Shown: positions 8,975-17,967, counted from the stretch's first letter. The stretch: 64,000 bases of DNA from Desulfocapsaceae bacterium (GCA_031292275.1 JARLHL010000110.1:38921-102920), one strand, 5' to 3'. A program made the numbers and translations. The notes: a model not told the origin generated them from the sequence alone.

Positions 8975-9591
8975 GCAATGAAGAAAAGGTAAGCATCACC
9001 GTCCTGCTGCCAGGGGGGCGCCTCCCTCTGGACATCATGGACACAGCCCTCCAGATCGCCAGGAAATACAATCTCGGCATCTATCTCTCCACCCTGCAGA
9101 ATCTGCGTCTCCTCGATGTCCCCCTGTCCCTGGTCGATGAGGTCAAAAAACCCCTGGCCGCCCTGGGAGCAGACTTCAAGGCAGCCGGAAAGTTCCCCAT
9201 CCCTCGGGTCTGTGTCGGCAGGGATCACTGCAAACTGGGTCTCATAGACACCTCGGACTTGAGTGGAAAAATCCTTTCCCATTTCGCGGGCAGGAAAAAC
9301 ACCAAGGCCAAATTAAAGATCGCCATCGCCGCCTGCGCGTTGGGATGCTCCGGTATCGGTACCTCGGATATCGGCATTGTCGCCACCAGGAACGGCTATG
9401 ATGTCTATGCGGGAGGAAAAGGCGGCACACATCCGAAGAGCAGCAGGCGGATCAGGAAGGATGTGTCTGAAGATGAAGTCATCCGGACCCTGGACACGCT
9501 TATCGAGTTCCACGATCTGAAGACTGCCACCAAGCAGAGGATGTACAAATTGCTGGACGATCCCGATTTCCCCTTTGCGGAAACCGAATAA
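8971..9591 (+). CDS. Single-domain siroheme/4Fe-4S nitrite/sulfite reductase-like protein
   Basis: 206-residue protein corresponding to one half of a sulfite or nitrite reductase. The N-terminal ferredoxin-like part (residues 5-65) includes STLQNLRLLDV. The cluster-binding cysteines are CVGRDHC (C-x5-C) and, about 40 residues on, CALGC (C-x3-C), matching the siroheme-4Fe-4S signature, followed by the family block GIVATRNGYDVYAGGKGG. Size and layout resemble the low-molecular-weight assimilatory-type sulfite reductase of Desulfovibrio (about 220 residues). The likely reaction is reduction of sulfite or nitrite, or electron transfer with siroheme. It starts within the ykgJ-like stop codon. Confidence 0.8.
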   Translation: MSNEEKVSITVLLPGGRLPLDIMDTALQIARKYNLGIYLSTLQNLRLLDVPLSLVDEVKKPLAALGADFKAAGKFPIPRVCVGRDHCKLGLIDTSDLSGKILSHFAGRKNTKAKLKIAIAACALGCSGIGTSDIGIVATRNGYDVYAGGKGGTHPKSSRRIRKDVSEDEVIRTLDTLIEFHDLKTATKQRMYKLLDDPDFPFAETE

Positions 9592-9648
9592 AACGGCATT
9601 CTTTACGGAACCCGGCTGCCTGCAGTATTTCCCCTGACGGGATGAGGA

Positions 9649-10269
9649 TTACCGCCGGCAGTGGGCAACCGGCATAACGGGCGGCCCCTGCAGCAGCATC
9701 TGGGCGATGGTCAGTCTGACCTTCGGCAGGAGGTGTCTTCTGCCCTCCAGCAGGTCATTTTCCAGCAGCGCCAGTTTCCGCAACAGGGCGGTCCGCTCCA
9801 TAGTGGGCACTTTCTCCTGATCCTGACACCGCTCCCTCACTACCTCCTGGCAGCGAAAGCAGCCGGGAAAGTTGAGCGTCCTGCCATCCGGCCGGGTCAT
9901 GACCGCCGGTACGCCATGGGTCCTGCAGACCATCAGCCGGTATCGGTAGAGGATGCAGCGCCCCTCACGATTCAAGGGACACATCACCTGGGGGCGTTCC
10001 TCCCGGCCAATGGCCTCTTCGCAGGCCCGCTGACAGGCCTCGGCCCGGGCCAGGATCTCCTGCCGGATGCTATCCGGCAGCTGACTGAAACCCAGCCAGA
10101 GATAACTCCATTCGGCGCAGGTATGGTGCTCAAAATAGGAATCGCAACAGTTATCGGGACATCCTTCACAGGAAAATCCCAGCTCTGCCGCAACCTTATC
10201 GTATTCGTTCTCCATTTTCTGATAGATCAGCTCCATGCGGTGCAGGAGCGGGCCGGCAATGACAATCAT
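9649..10269 (-). CDS. Second YkgJ-like cysteine-cluster protein
   Basis: 206-residue protein with cysteine motifs CEGCPDNCC, a CPLNREGRCILYRYRLMVCR segment and CFRCQE. The CxLYxxRxxxCR core is the YkgJ signature, so it is a probable metal- or Fe-S-binding protein of unknown role. The chosen ATG overlaps the stop codon of amrA (ATGA), which is a typical coupled start; a longer reading frame upstream would run deep into amrA and is not credible. It is convergent with the siroheme-type gene, so the first YkgJ-like protein lies about 700 bases away on the other strand. The two share little apart from the cysteine layout. Confidence 0.75.
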   Translation of the reverse strand: MIVIAGPLLHRMELIYQKMENEYDKVAAELGFSCEGCPDNCCDSYFEHHTCAEWSYLWLGFSQLPDSIRQEILARAEACQRACEEAIGREERPQVMCPLNREGRCILYRYRLMVCRTHGVPAVMTRPDGRTLNFPGCFRCQEVVRERCQDQEKVPTMERTALLRKLALLENDLLEGRRHLLPKVRLTIAQMLLQGPPVMPVAHCRR

Positions 10270-10835
10270 GATCCTTCCTCTGCAAAATACTGGACTTGAT
10301 AGATGCGGATCTCCGGATGGGCCTCCCGCCAGGTTCGTTCGGGCAGCCCCGCCTTTCGGCACAGATGACCGAGAAACTGTTCCGGCTGCGGCAGCTGCTC
10401 CCAAACCTGCGGCAGGAAAGTCGCCCCGGCCGGACCATGGGAGAGAATCACCCCGTCGATGCCGGGGCGCAGCTGCCGCAGCAGATCCTCTCCGTCACGA
10501 TAGTCAAGGAGAACCGCCGGGGTGAGAATGGAGATATCGATATGGATCCGGTCCAGCTCCTGCGGACTCAGGGGCGAAAAACGGCAGTCGTGAAAGGCGG
10601 CATTGCATGCATTCCGTTCAACAGCATCGGCAATCGAGCCCGCGGCCTCGAGATTGCCGATGCATCCGCGCAGCTCACCGGCAATCTTCAGGGTCACAAA
10701 GGTGCCGCTCCTCCGACGCTGAACGATATCATCCAGGGCCGGGCTTTCCTCCCGCCTGCCCAATCTCCGGCCGATTGCCCGCCGCGCCAGCTGCAGAAGA
10801 GAGGCGCCCTGCTCCCTGGTCAAGAGATCATCCAT
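10266..10835 (-). CDS. amrA: AMMECR1-family protein (AmmeMemoRadiSam system protein A)
   Basis: 189-residue protein with the AMMECR1 hallmark LRGCIGNLEA (about residues 56-65), GTFVTLK just before it, and the FSPLSPQELDRIHIDISIL and GATFLPQVWEQLPQPEQFLG blocks. In bacteria such proteins form the AmmeMemoRadiSam trio with a Memo-like protein and a radical-SAM enzyme, a set whose reaction is not known. Here neither partner is adjacent; instead it is coupled to a YkgJ-like gene downstream and lies about 35 bases from an OleA-like synthase on the same strand. Confidence 0.88.
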   Translation of the reverse strand: MDDLLTREQGASLLQLARRAIGRRLGRREESPALDDIVQRRRSGTFVTLKIAGELRGCIGNLEAAGSIADAVERNACNAAFHDCRFSPLSPQELDRIHIDISILTPAVLLDYRDGEDLLRQLRPGIDGVILSHGPAGATFLPQVWEQLPQPEQFLGHLCRKAGLPERTWREAHPEIRIYQVQYFAEEGS

Positions 10836-10871
10836 AGCTCAACTCCTCCGCCCGCTCAACGGGATCCTCCC

Positions 10872-11906
10872 TTACCATTCGACACCCAGCATCAGGCAGT
10901 TGATACCGCTGCCGATCCCCAGCAGAGCCCCCTTCTGGCCCGGCCGAAACACACCTTTTTCCATGGCCATGGCCATGGTTATGGGGGCCGAGACGGAGCC
11001 GACATTACCAAGAAATTCCAGGGTCTCAAAATTTTTATCCTGCTCAAGCCGGAGGGTTTCAAAAAGCAGCCGGGCATGAGCCGACCCCACCTGATGGCAA
11101 AAAAATCGGTCGATGTCCGAGGCTGACCATCCGGGAGAAGAAGAAAAGGTCTTCCATGTCAGGGCAGCCGTCTCCACCCCCCGGTACAGCAGCGATTCCG
11201 AGTCGGTGGCCATCAGCGTTCCCTCCCCTTGCTGCCCCCCGTGGCAGAGGTCGGAATGAACCGTATTGGCCCGCCAGGCCCCATGCCTCAGTCGAGGCCT
11301 CTGCTCGTTCTCCCGGCTCCGGCTCATGAATAGGCCCATGGAACCGGAGCCGATGGTTAAAGAGGCGAAGGCAGGCTTGATGCTCTTCCGGCTTAGATTT
11401 TCATCCTGCAGCAGGGACAGCAGAGTGGATTCGACAAGCTCCTCCGCCGTCTCTCCCGAGACGATCAGGCCATTGCCCACCTGTCCCAGCTCAATCATAT
11501 TGGCAAGCATGACCATCCCGTCAAGGAAACCCAGACAGGCATTAGAAATATCGAAGATCAGACAGTCGGAGGAGAGGCCAAGGTTATTGTGAACGAAAGA
11601 GGCTGTCGCCGGCTCCATCATATCTCTCGAAACCGAGGTGAAGATCAGACATTCAATCTGGCTGGCGGCGATATCGGCCGCCTCCAGAACCCTCTTTCCC
11701 GCCAAGCTCGCCGCCTGGCTGGGCCGGGTACCCGGATCCCAGAAACGCCGCTGGGCGATGCCGCTCATCAGCTGCAGTCGGCCGGAAGGGAGCTTCAGCT
11801 TTTCGTAAACGGGGAGGAGACGGTTTTCAATATCTTCGGAGGTGAGGATCCGGGGAGGAAGGACATAGCCAAAGGTGTGGAGACAAACGCGGGAATACTC
11901 TATCAT
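10872..11906 (-). CDS. OleA-like 3-oxoacyl-ACP synthase III (thiolase fold)
   Basis: 344-residue condensing enzyme of the FabH/OleA superfamily. The catalytic Cys lies in DISNACLGFLDGM, the His in FFCHQVGSAH and the Asn in FLGNVGSVSAP, giving the Cys-His-Asn triad. The active-site block and the following NMIELGQVGNGLIVSGETAE are closer to OleA (head-to-head Claisen condensation of fatty acyl-CoAs) than to FabH, whose Cys motif is ACAGF. The start at 11906 (MIEYSRV) is preceded by AAAGGATT; a longer frame adds 30 residues with no homology feel. No oleB, oleC or oleD is next to it, so hydrocarbon synthesis is not supported by context. Confidence 0.8.
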   Translation of the reverse strand: MIEYSRVCLHTFGYVLPPRILTSEDIENRLLPVYEKLKLPSGRLQLMSGIAQRRFWDPGTRPSQAASLAGKRVLEAADIAASQIECLIFTSVSRDMMEPATASFVHNNLGLSSDCLIFDISNACLGFLDGMVMLANMIELGQVGNGLIVSGETAEELVESTLLSLLQDENLSRKSIKPAFASLTIGSGSMGLFMSRSRENEQRPRLRHGAWRANTVHSDLCHGGQQGEGTLMATDSESLLYRGVETAALTWKTFSSSPGWSASDIDRFFCHQVGSAHARLLFETLRLEQDKNFETLEFLGNVGSVSAPITMAMAMEKGVFRPGQKGALLGIGSGINCLMLGVEW

Positions 11907-12211
11907 AATCCTTTGACTCGACCAAGGGGGAGACGTATGAGACCGTTCATCCTGCTTTTTACGGGCCTCGCAAAGCAAACAACGTACCGGATACACAGGA
12001 CTCTACCCGAAAAAAATAACAGCAATACCGTCATGGCGACTATTATACGGTGCCGACGGATTCCCGACAAGTCTTTTGGATTTTTTGTTTATTTCGAACC
12101 TTCTCCGATGAATTTCCAATGACTTCCGCCGCTATTGTCTTTATATTCCCCCATATGACAGCGGGGCATACATATGCCCCTTCAATCCCGTACTCAAAAA
12201 GGATGAGATCC

Positions 12212-12427
12212 ATGAGAATTCTTTTCTGGACAGGAATACTGCTGCTGGTGACAGTTCTGCAGGGATGCTCGGGCCAACACTGGTATGATGGCTTCCAGAT
12301 GGTGAGGGAAAGCCAATGCTCCAAAGCCGGTGCTTCCGATGCCCAGCACGATGATTGTCTCAACAATGCAGATATACACTACTCGCAGTACAACAAAGAT
12401 ATACAGGGAGCGGCCAATAAGCCCTGA
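12212..12427 (+). CDS. Small lipoprotein of unknown function
   Basis: 71-residue protein with a signal peptide and lipobox: MRILFWTGILLLVTVLQGC, cysteine at residue 19. The mature part is short, hydrophilic and carries two more cysteines (ESQCSK and DDCLNN). The start is chosen because AAAGGATGA sits eight bases upstream; a further ATG three codons earlier (12203) has no proper spacing. It is convergent with the hybrid histidine kinase gene, 23 bases apart. No family is recognised. Confidence 0.7.
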   Translation: MRILFWTGILLLVTVLQGCSGQHWYDGFQMVRESQCSKAGASDAQHDDCLNNADIHYSQYNKDIQGAANKP

Positions 12428-12450
12428 TCTCCCTTTTTCACGACAGTTGC

Positions 12451-14154
12451 TCAGTATGACATCTGCAGCTCCTGCAACTGCCGCAACTTCCCCTGCAACT
12501 GATCTTTAGAGACGGGAAGATCAATAAAGTCATCGATTCCCCCATTCGTACACTCTTCCAGATCGTCTCCGGACGCCATCCCGATGCCGATAATGGCCGC
12601 ACGGCGTCCCGAATATTCTTCCAGCCTGCGGATTGCTCTGGCGGTCTCGATCCCGTCACTCTGCGCGGGTCCGGTCTCGATCATAATCAGATCAAAGTTG
12701 GTCAAGGATGCCTCGTAGACCGCCGACCTGCCGGTCTCGACTATGCTCACCCGCCATCCCAACTCAACCAAAGCCTTCACCGCCGCCGGCTGACTCAGGG
12801 GGTCGCCGCCTACAACCAAGGCTGTTTTGGTCAGGTATCTGGTCAGCATATCCAGAAGCTGATCCTTATTCACCGGCTTTGTCAGATAGTCGTCCATACC
12901 TGCCTGCAGACATCGCTCCCGATCCCCCTGCAGGGCGTATGCAGTCAGGGCAATGATGGACTGATGTCCTCCCGCTCTGCGTTCACGGTCACGGACCTGC
13001 TGGGTGGCAGTAAGACCATCCATCACCGGCATCTGCACATCCATCAGGACAACGCCGTAATCGCCCTTTTCGATTTCCTCCACTGCCTTTATGCCGTTCT
13101 CCACCATGGTGACCGCGATGCCCGCCTGCTGCAGCAAGGTTTCAGTCAGGGCACCGCTGATCGGTTCATCCTCAGCCAGCAGAACTTTTGCGCCTTTCAG
13201 AATAAAACTGTTGAGGCCGGTCTCATCGTCAACCATCCTGGCCGGAATCTTGTCCTGCTGCGAGGACTCAACCAGCGGCCAGGTAAACCAGAAGGTTGCT
13301 CCTTCGCCGGACGCGCTTTCAAGGCCGATCTCACCTCCAGCCAGTTCCACCAGCTTGGCTGAGACTGCAAGGCCAAGACCGGTCCCGCTGTGATCGTCTC
13401 TGGCCGCCCCCATCAAATCGAAGAGGCCCTTCTGTTTCTCCAAGGGCACGCCTATTCCCGTATCGGTAATGGAAAACTTCAGGGTCAGTTTGCCTGCAGC
13501 ATATTCCGCAATGGTCACATCCACGGTGACCAGACCTTTCTCGGTAAACTTGATCGCATTATTGACCAGATTAACGAGAACCTGCCTCAACCGATCGGGA
13601 TCACTGCTTACATATTGCGGAATGTCCGGATCGATATAATGAAGAAGATCTATTTTCTTGTGTTCTGCCGCAAGCTTCAGGATATAGAGGTCACATTCAA
13701 GCAGATCAGAGAGGTCAAAATCCGAATGCAGCAGCTGCAGTCTTCCCGCCATTATCTGTGAATAATCCAGGATATCGTTGACTACCGACAGCAGGCGGTC
13801 GGCAGAGGCGCTGACCATCTCAAGATACCTGCGCTGATCCTGAGTGAGTTCCGTCTCCAGTACCAGGCCGGTCATCCCCAGAATGCCGTCCATGGGGGTC
13901 AGGATCTCATGACTGATATTCGCCAGGAACTCACTTTCCTTTCGTTTGTCATTCCTGGCCTGCTCCAGGGCTGAGCGGAGTTCCCGGGTACGGCGCTCAA
14001 CCTCTTGCTCTATCCGGAGGTCGCAATCAGCCTGATTTTGAGACGGACAGGAGCCAGGGGTCAGCTTTTGCAGACTTTCAGTGATTTTCTTCTGAAGTTC
14101 AAGTTCCTGTTCAAGGGTATGCACCATCTGCTTAAGATTTGTGATTTCCGACAC
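12451..14154 (-). CDS. Hybrid sensor histidine kinase with two receiver domains
   Basis: 567-residue soluble kinase. Order: an N-terminal coiled coil (about 5-75), a HisKA dimerisation domain with phospho-accepting His in ANISHEILTP (H82), an HATPase domain (NNAIKF N box, DTGIGV G1 box, GTGLGL G2 box), a receiver with AEDEP and phospho-acceptor LMDVQMPVMDG, and a second receiver. The second receiver is degenerate: the acceptor position reads IMIETG, with Glu in place of Asp. There is no transmembrane segment or PAS domain, so the sensing input is unknown. The start is a GTG placed eight bases after GGAGG; that GGAGG lies inside any longer reading. An HPt protein is encoded just upstream on the same strand, suggesting a phosphorelay. 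Confidence 0.85.
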   Translation of the reverse strand: MSEITNLKQMVHTLEQELELQKKITESLQKLTPGSCPSQNQADCDLRIEQEVERRTRELRSALEQARNDKRKESEFLANISHEILTPMDGILGMTGLVLETELTQDQRRYLEMVSASADRLLSVVNDILDYSQIMAGRLQLLHSDFDLSDLLECDLYILKLAAEHKKIDLLHYIDPDIPQYVSSDPDRLRQVLVNLVNNAIKFTEKGLVTVDVTIAEYAAGKLTLKFSITDTGIGVPLEKQKGLFDLMGAARDDHSGTGLGLAVSAKLVELAGGEIGLESASGEGATFWFTWPLVESSQQDKIPARMVDDETGLNSFILKGAKVLLAEDEPISGALTETLLQQAGIAVTMVENGIKAVEEIEKGDYGVVLMDVQMPVMDGLTATQQVRDRERRAGGHQSIIALTAYALQGDRERCLQAGMDDYLTKPVNKDQLLDMLTRYLTKTALVVGGDPLSQPAAVKALVELGWRVSIVETGRSAVYEASLTNFDLIMIETGPAQSDGIETARAIRRLEEYSGRRAAIIGIGMASGDDLEECTNGGIDDFIDLPVSKDQLQGKLRQLQELQMSY

Positions 14155-14294
14155 TTGCACAACCTCCAATGATTACAATTATCCGGCGGTCCATTTCCCG
14201 CTGCCCCCCACTGATCTCGCAATTTTTCAAACAGGAGTCCAGGTCTTCTCCCTGCTCCCCAAAGTAATCCTTCTACCATATCCTCCGGAAAGGC

Positions 14295-14696
14295 TCAAGC
14301 ACCCTCAACCATCCCGAAGCGAAGACCTTGTCCGTCCGTCTCTTCCTGTCTTTCCTTCAGTACTTCACAGACATCCCGCACAGCCACCCGCACAGTATCA
14401 AACATTTCCTTATAATTACGGCTCTCACCGGCGTGAGCGCCTGTCTCAATTTCCTTCACATAGCCGGCCCATTCAGGCTGTCCCATATTCAACAAAAGAC
14501 CTTTGAGACCATGAGCAATATCTGCTATCTTGCTGCATTCATTATCTCCCCAACGGATGCCATCCACAGACAGGAAAGCCTCCCGCAGGGACCTGGCAGC
14601 ACTGACGGTCATATGGGTTGTCTGCTCTTCATTGAAATCGTATGCGGACTTCAAATATTCCTTCAGGTGTTGAACTGTTACAGGCAAGAGATCCAT
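14295..14696 (-). CDS. HPt-domain phosphotransfer protein
   Basis: 133-residue single-domain protein. The phospho-accepting motif is IAHGLKGLLLNMG (about residues 60-72), the His-x-x-Lys-Gly core of HPt domains, within a helical bundle. HPt proteins relay phosphate from a hybrid kinase's receiver to a separate response regulator. Its gene precedes the hybrid kinase on the same strand by about 140 bases, so the pair probably works together. The output regulator is not adjacent; the HD-GYP regulator 7 kb away is one candidate, but that is speculative. Confidence 0.8.
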   Translation of the reverse strand: MDLLPVTVQHLKEYLKSAYDFNEEQTTHMTVSAARSLREAFLSVDGIRWGDNECSKIADIAHGLKGLLLNMGQPEWAGYVKEIETGAHAGESRNYKEMFDTVRVAVRDVCEVLKERQEETDGQGLRFGMVEGA

Positions 14697-14814
14697 TTAT
14701 TCCTTACCATATCTTTTCAGATGATTGGACAGATTGTATAACCGTTGCATGGCGTCATGAATCTATTGTGTACCATACCGGCAGCAAGTCTTACAATAAC
14801 TGGTTATCATAAAA

Positions 14815-17001
14815 TCACATCTCGCCCGCCTTCCGGGCCTTCCCCTTCCCGGCTTTTCTGATTTCCCAGCATCTGTGGATCTTTTTATTTCGTTCAAAAT
14901 CAAAGGGAAGAGTCTTTTCGCTGATCTCCTGAATGTCGAACATCTCCGAGAGACCCGCATCCAGGATAAACTTTCTGAAATTGGTGGAAAAGATCAACAG
15001 TCCTTTATCGTCCAAACATTGCATGGCCAGCCCGATCATCCGCCCATGATCCCGCTGGATATCGAAGACGCGCGCCGCCTTTTTAGTATTGGAAAAGGTT
15101 GGGGGATCAAGAAAAATCAGATCATAGACCCTGTCTGTCTCCTGCAGCCAGGTGAGGCAATCAGCCTGCACGGTTTCATGCATAGGCCCCGAAAAGCCAT
15201 TAAGCGACAGATTGGCGCGGGCCCACTGCAGATAGGTATTCGACAGATCTACCGTGGTGGTGGTGGCTGCTCCGCCCGCAGCGGCGCAGACACTTGCCGT
15301 ACCGGTGTAGCCGAAGAGATTGAGGAATCTCTTTCCGGCAGCCTCCTGTCTGATCCTGGCCCGGATAGGACGGTGATCGAGAAACAGGCCGGCATCGAGA
15401 TAATCGGTAAAGTTCACCAGGAAAGAGCAGCCGCCCTCTCTGACCTCGTGCATCTTCCTGCGGCTGTCCTTTTTTTCATATTGCTGTTTTCCCTTCTGGC
15501 GGGACCTGGTTTTAATGAAGATCCTCTCCCTCTTAATCCCCAGGGTCTCGCGGATTACAGACAGGACCAGACTCAATCGGCTGCTGGCCAGGGCAGTGTC
15601 AACGGTTGCCGGCGGCGCAAATTCATGCACGTGAACCCACTGTCCGTAGAGATCGACGCTGACATTGTATTCGGGCATGTCCCTGTCGTAGACCCGAAAA
15701 CAGCTCACCCCTTCCCGTTCAGCCCACTTCAGGAGTTTACGCAGGTTCTTTTGCAGCCGGTTGGCAAAATCAGCCCCCTCCGATCCCGCCGGCGCTGGAT
15801 TTACCGTCCATTGAAAAGGTTCGGCATCCGTTTCGGGAGAAGAGACCGAGCCGACAAACAACCGGCAGGCTAAAGGCCCGTTGTAGAGCTTGTGGCTGCT
15901 CTCCCAGACAATGCCCAGTCTGTCGGCCAGGTCGGTGTTTGCAATAAAAATACCGGCCTGCCAGCCGATAAACCGCTGCCGCAGGATGCGGCCCAGGGCG
16001 CGGTACAGCTGCGCCACCCCGTCTGCATCGGCAAGCCGTTCACCATAGGGCGGATTACAGATCACAATGCCATTCTTTCCCGGCCTCTGCAGCATAGCCA
16101 GTTCGGCCTGATGGACTCGGATTCTCTCCTCCAGCCCTGCCCTGACGATATTCTTCCTGGCGGCGGCGATCACGACAGGATCGGCATCATAGCCCAGAAT
16201 GAGCGGCCATTTTCTCTCCATCCCCGCCTCTTCCCGGGCCACGGCCTCATTGACCAGAGAGCTCCAGAGATCCTCATCATGGCCCTTCCAGCCCGTAAAG
16301 CCGAAATACCCGCGGGAAAGCCCCGGTGCTGCGTCTCCAAAGATCAAAGCCGCCTCGATCAGAAGCGTACCAGACCCGCACATCGGATCCACCAGGATAC
16401 GCTCAGTATCCGAACCGTCCCATCCGGCAAGGCTGACGATAGCGGCAGCCAGGGTTTCTTTTAAGGGGGCAGTGCCCGTTGCCGCCCTGTAGCCCCGCCG
16501 GTGCATGCTCTCCCCGGAAAGATCGATGGCCAGGGCCGCCTTGTCCCCATGGACATGAAGGTTTATCCGGACCCCCGGCCTATCAGTCTGTACAGACGGG
16601 CGCCGGTCCAGACTGGCCCTGAACTGATCGACAATGGCATCCTTGACCCGAAGGGAAGCGAATTTACTGTGGGTGATCACGGATTTTTCGCTGAGAGTAC
16701 AGTCAACAGCGAAGGTCGTTGCACAATCCAGATGCTCACTCCAGTCTATATTGCCGGAGTGTTTATAAATGCAGTCGTTGCTGGATGCAGAGAACTCGGC
16801 AATCTGCAGAAAAATACGGGATGCGAACCGGGACCACAGACAGGCGCGGTATCCGGAAGCCAGATCCCCCTGCCAGGCGACCAGACCTTTGGCCAGGGTA
16901 ATAGTTCTTCCCCCGTACGATTCCACCTCGCCTGCAACCAGCTGTTCCAGGCCGGCTGCACAGCTTGCATTAAATATCCCTCTATTTTCATCAAATAACA
17001 T
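14815..17001 (-). CDS. rlmL: Bifunctional 23S rRNA methyltransferase RlmKL
   Basis: 728-residue fusion of RlmL (m2G2445) and RlmK (m7G2069), which modify 23S rRNA. The N-terminus is a THUMP domain (about 40-160); then the N2-guanine methyltransferase with VDPMCGSGTLLIEAAL, and catalytic ICNPPYGERL; the C-terminal RlmK part has NLFGYTGTASVCAAAGGA and IFLDPPTFSN. Two complete SAM-binding sites confirm the fusion. Length matches the E. coli protein (about 700). The start at 17001 has TAAGGAATTGT before it; the frame can be read from 17040, but that start has no good spacing. It stands alone, divergent from pal. Confidence 0.93.
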   Translation of the reverse strand: MLFDENRGIFNASCAAGLEQLVAGEVESYGGRTITLAKGLVAWQGDLASGYRACLWSRFASRIFLQIAEFSASSNDCIYKHSGNIDWSEHLDCATTFAVDCTLSEKSVITHSKFASLRVKDAIVDQFRASLDRRPSVQTDRPGVRINLHVHGDKAALAIDLSGESMHRRGYRAATGTAPLKETLAAAIVSLAGWDGSDTERILVDPMCGSGTLLIEAALIFGDAAPGLSRGYFGFTGWKGHDEDLWSSLVNEAVAREEAGMERKWPLILGYDADPVVIAAARKNIVRAGLEERIRVHQAELAMLQRPGKNGIVICNPPYGERLADADGVAQLYRALGRILRQRFIGWQAGIFIANTDLADRLGIVWESSHKLYNGPLACRLFVGSVSSPETDAEPFQWTVNPAPAGSEGADFANRLQKNLRKLLKWAEREGVSCFRVYDRDMPEYNVSVDLYGQWVHVHEFAPPATVDTALASSRLSLVLSVIRETLGIKRERIFIKTRSRQKGKQQYEKKDSRRKMHEVREGGCSFLVNFTDYLDAGLFLDHRPIRARIRQEAAGKRFLNLFGYTGTASVCAAAGGAATTTTVDLSNTYLQWARANLSLNGFSGPMHETVQADCLTWLQETDRVYDLIFLDPPTFSNTKKAARVFDIQRDHGRMIGLAMQCLDDKGLLIFSTNFRKFILDAGLSEMFDIQEISEKTLPFDFERNKKIHRCWEIRKAGKGKARKAGEM

Positions 17002-17344
17002 ACAATTCCTTAACGTCAATGCCGGACTTCTCTTCTCCATACCCCTGTCACGTTATCCGTGCGGATCTCACATTACAGGATTCATAGTATAGTAATTTTT
17101 CCTGATACGCATCATTATGGTGGTTCCATGAATGTATTTCTCCCTACCCACACGGAAATATAGATGAATTCTCTTGACCTCTCCCCGTTTAAGGCTAGAA
17201 TGAAGACTTGGTATACTTGGCTGTAACTCTCCGTTACAATACATACGCAATATACTGTGTTCTCCACTTTGATCCCGGCAATCACCGGACAAAAAAATTA
17301 TAATCTGTTACAGAATCACCACTATAAGTGAAGGGGGAAAACCT
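17002..17344. other. Divergent promoter region between rlmL and pal
   Basis: No gene seen. On the plus strand TTGACC (17174-17179), a 16-base spacer and TAGAAT (17196-17201) form a good sigma-70-type promoter for pal, which would give a leader of about 135 bases. The leader carries a small inverted repeat, TGTAAC (17222-17227) with GTTACA (17233-17238). Confidence 0.5.
17174..17201 (+). promoter_or_regulatory. Probable sigma-70 promoter for pal
   Basis: TTGACC, 16-base spacer, TAGAAT. Both boxes match the consensus at five of six bases. It points at the pal gene at 17345. Prediction from sequence only. Confidence 0.5.
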
Positions 17345-17950
17345 ATGAAGACAAACACCATCAGGACCATAATACTTTCAGCCTTGTTTGGATCACTCAT
17401 TCTCCTGGGAAGCGGTTGTGAAAAAAAGGTCGTCAACTCACCAGACGGCTCTGAAATGTCAGGTGGCAAGAATATTGAATATCCTGATTCTTATGAGGGC
17501 GGATCCGGAAAGGTTGGGACCCTGAGTGACACAGGAAGAAACGGAAGAAACGGGAATCTCTCGGTCAATAATCCGGACGATCAGTCCGACGCCTATAAAC
17601 GAGAGCACGGCCGATGCACTCCCGGGCTGTCTCCTATCTATTTCGATTTTGACCAGTCCACCATAAAATCCGATATGTCCAGCAGGATGGTCAGCAACGC
17701 CAGCTACATGAAGAAAAACTCAGGAATTTCAATCGTCATCGAGGGCAACTGCGATTCAAAGGGTACTAATGAATACAACCTCGCCCTGGGCGAGAGGCGG
17801 GCTATAACAGCCAAACAATATCTGGTCAATCTGGGAATCCAGGCTTCAAGGATAAGGACAGTCAGTTATGGTGAGGAACGGCCTTTGTTTACCGGCCAGG
17901 ATGAGTCATCTTATGCCATGAACAGGCGGGACGATTTCAGGGCAGAGTAA
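17345..17950 (+). CDS. pal: Peptidoglycan-associated lipoprotein Pal
   Basis: 201-residue OmpA-family lipoprotein. Signal peptide with lipobox SLILLGSGC (cysteine at about 25), a low-complexity Gly/Ser/Asn linker (35-90), then an OmpA/Pal domain: PIYFDFDQSTIK, EGNCDSKGTNEYNLALGERR and SRIRTVSYGEERP. Pal anchors the outer membrane to peptidoglycan and works with Tol. The Asp and Arg that bind diaminopimelate are present; the usual EGHCD reads EGNCD here. The tol genes are not adjacent. The start is preceded by GAAGGGGGAA. Confidence 0.9.
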   Translation: MKTNTIRTIILSALFGSLILLGSGCEKKVVNSPDGSEMSGGKNIEYPDSYEGGSGKVGTLSDTGRNGRNGNLSVNNPDDQSDAYKREHGRCTPGLSPIYFDFDQSTIKSDMSSRMVSNASYMKKNSGISIVIEGNCDSKGTNEYNLALGERRAITAKQYLVNLGIQASRIRTVSYGEERPLFTGQDESSYAMNRRDDFRAE

Positions 17951-17967
17951 TTTAGGAAGAGTCTTTT

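Noticed and set aside
10270..10404. Longer N-terminus for the second YkgJ-like protein
   Set aside because: Would lie inside amrA in another frame; the ATGA overlap start is more natural.
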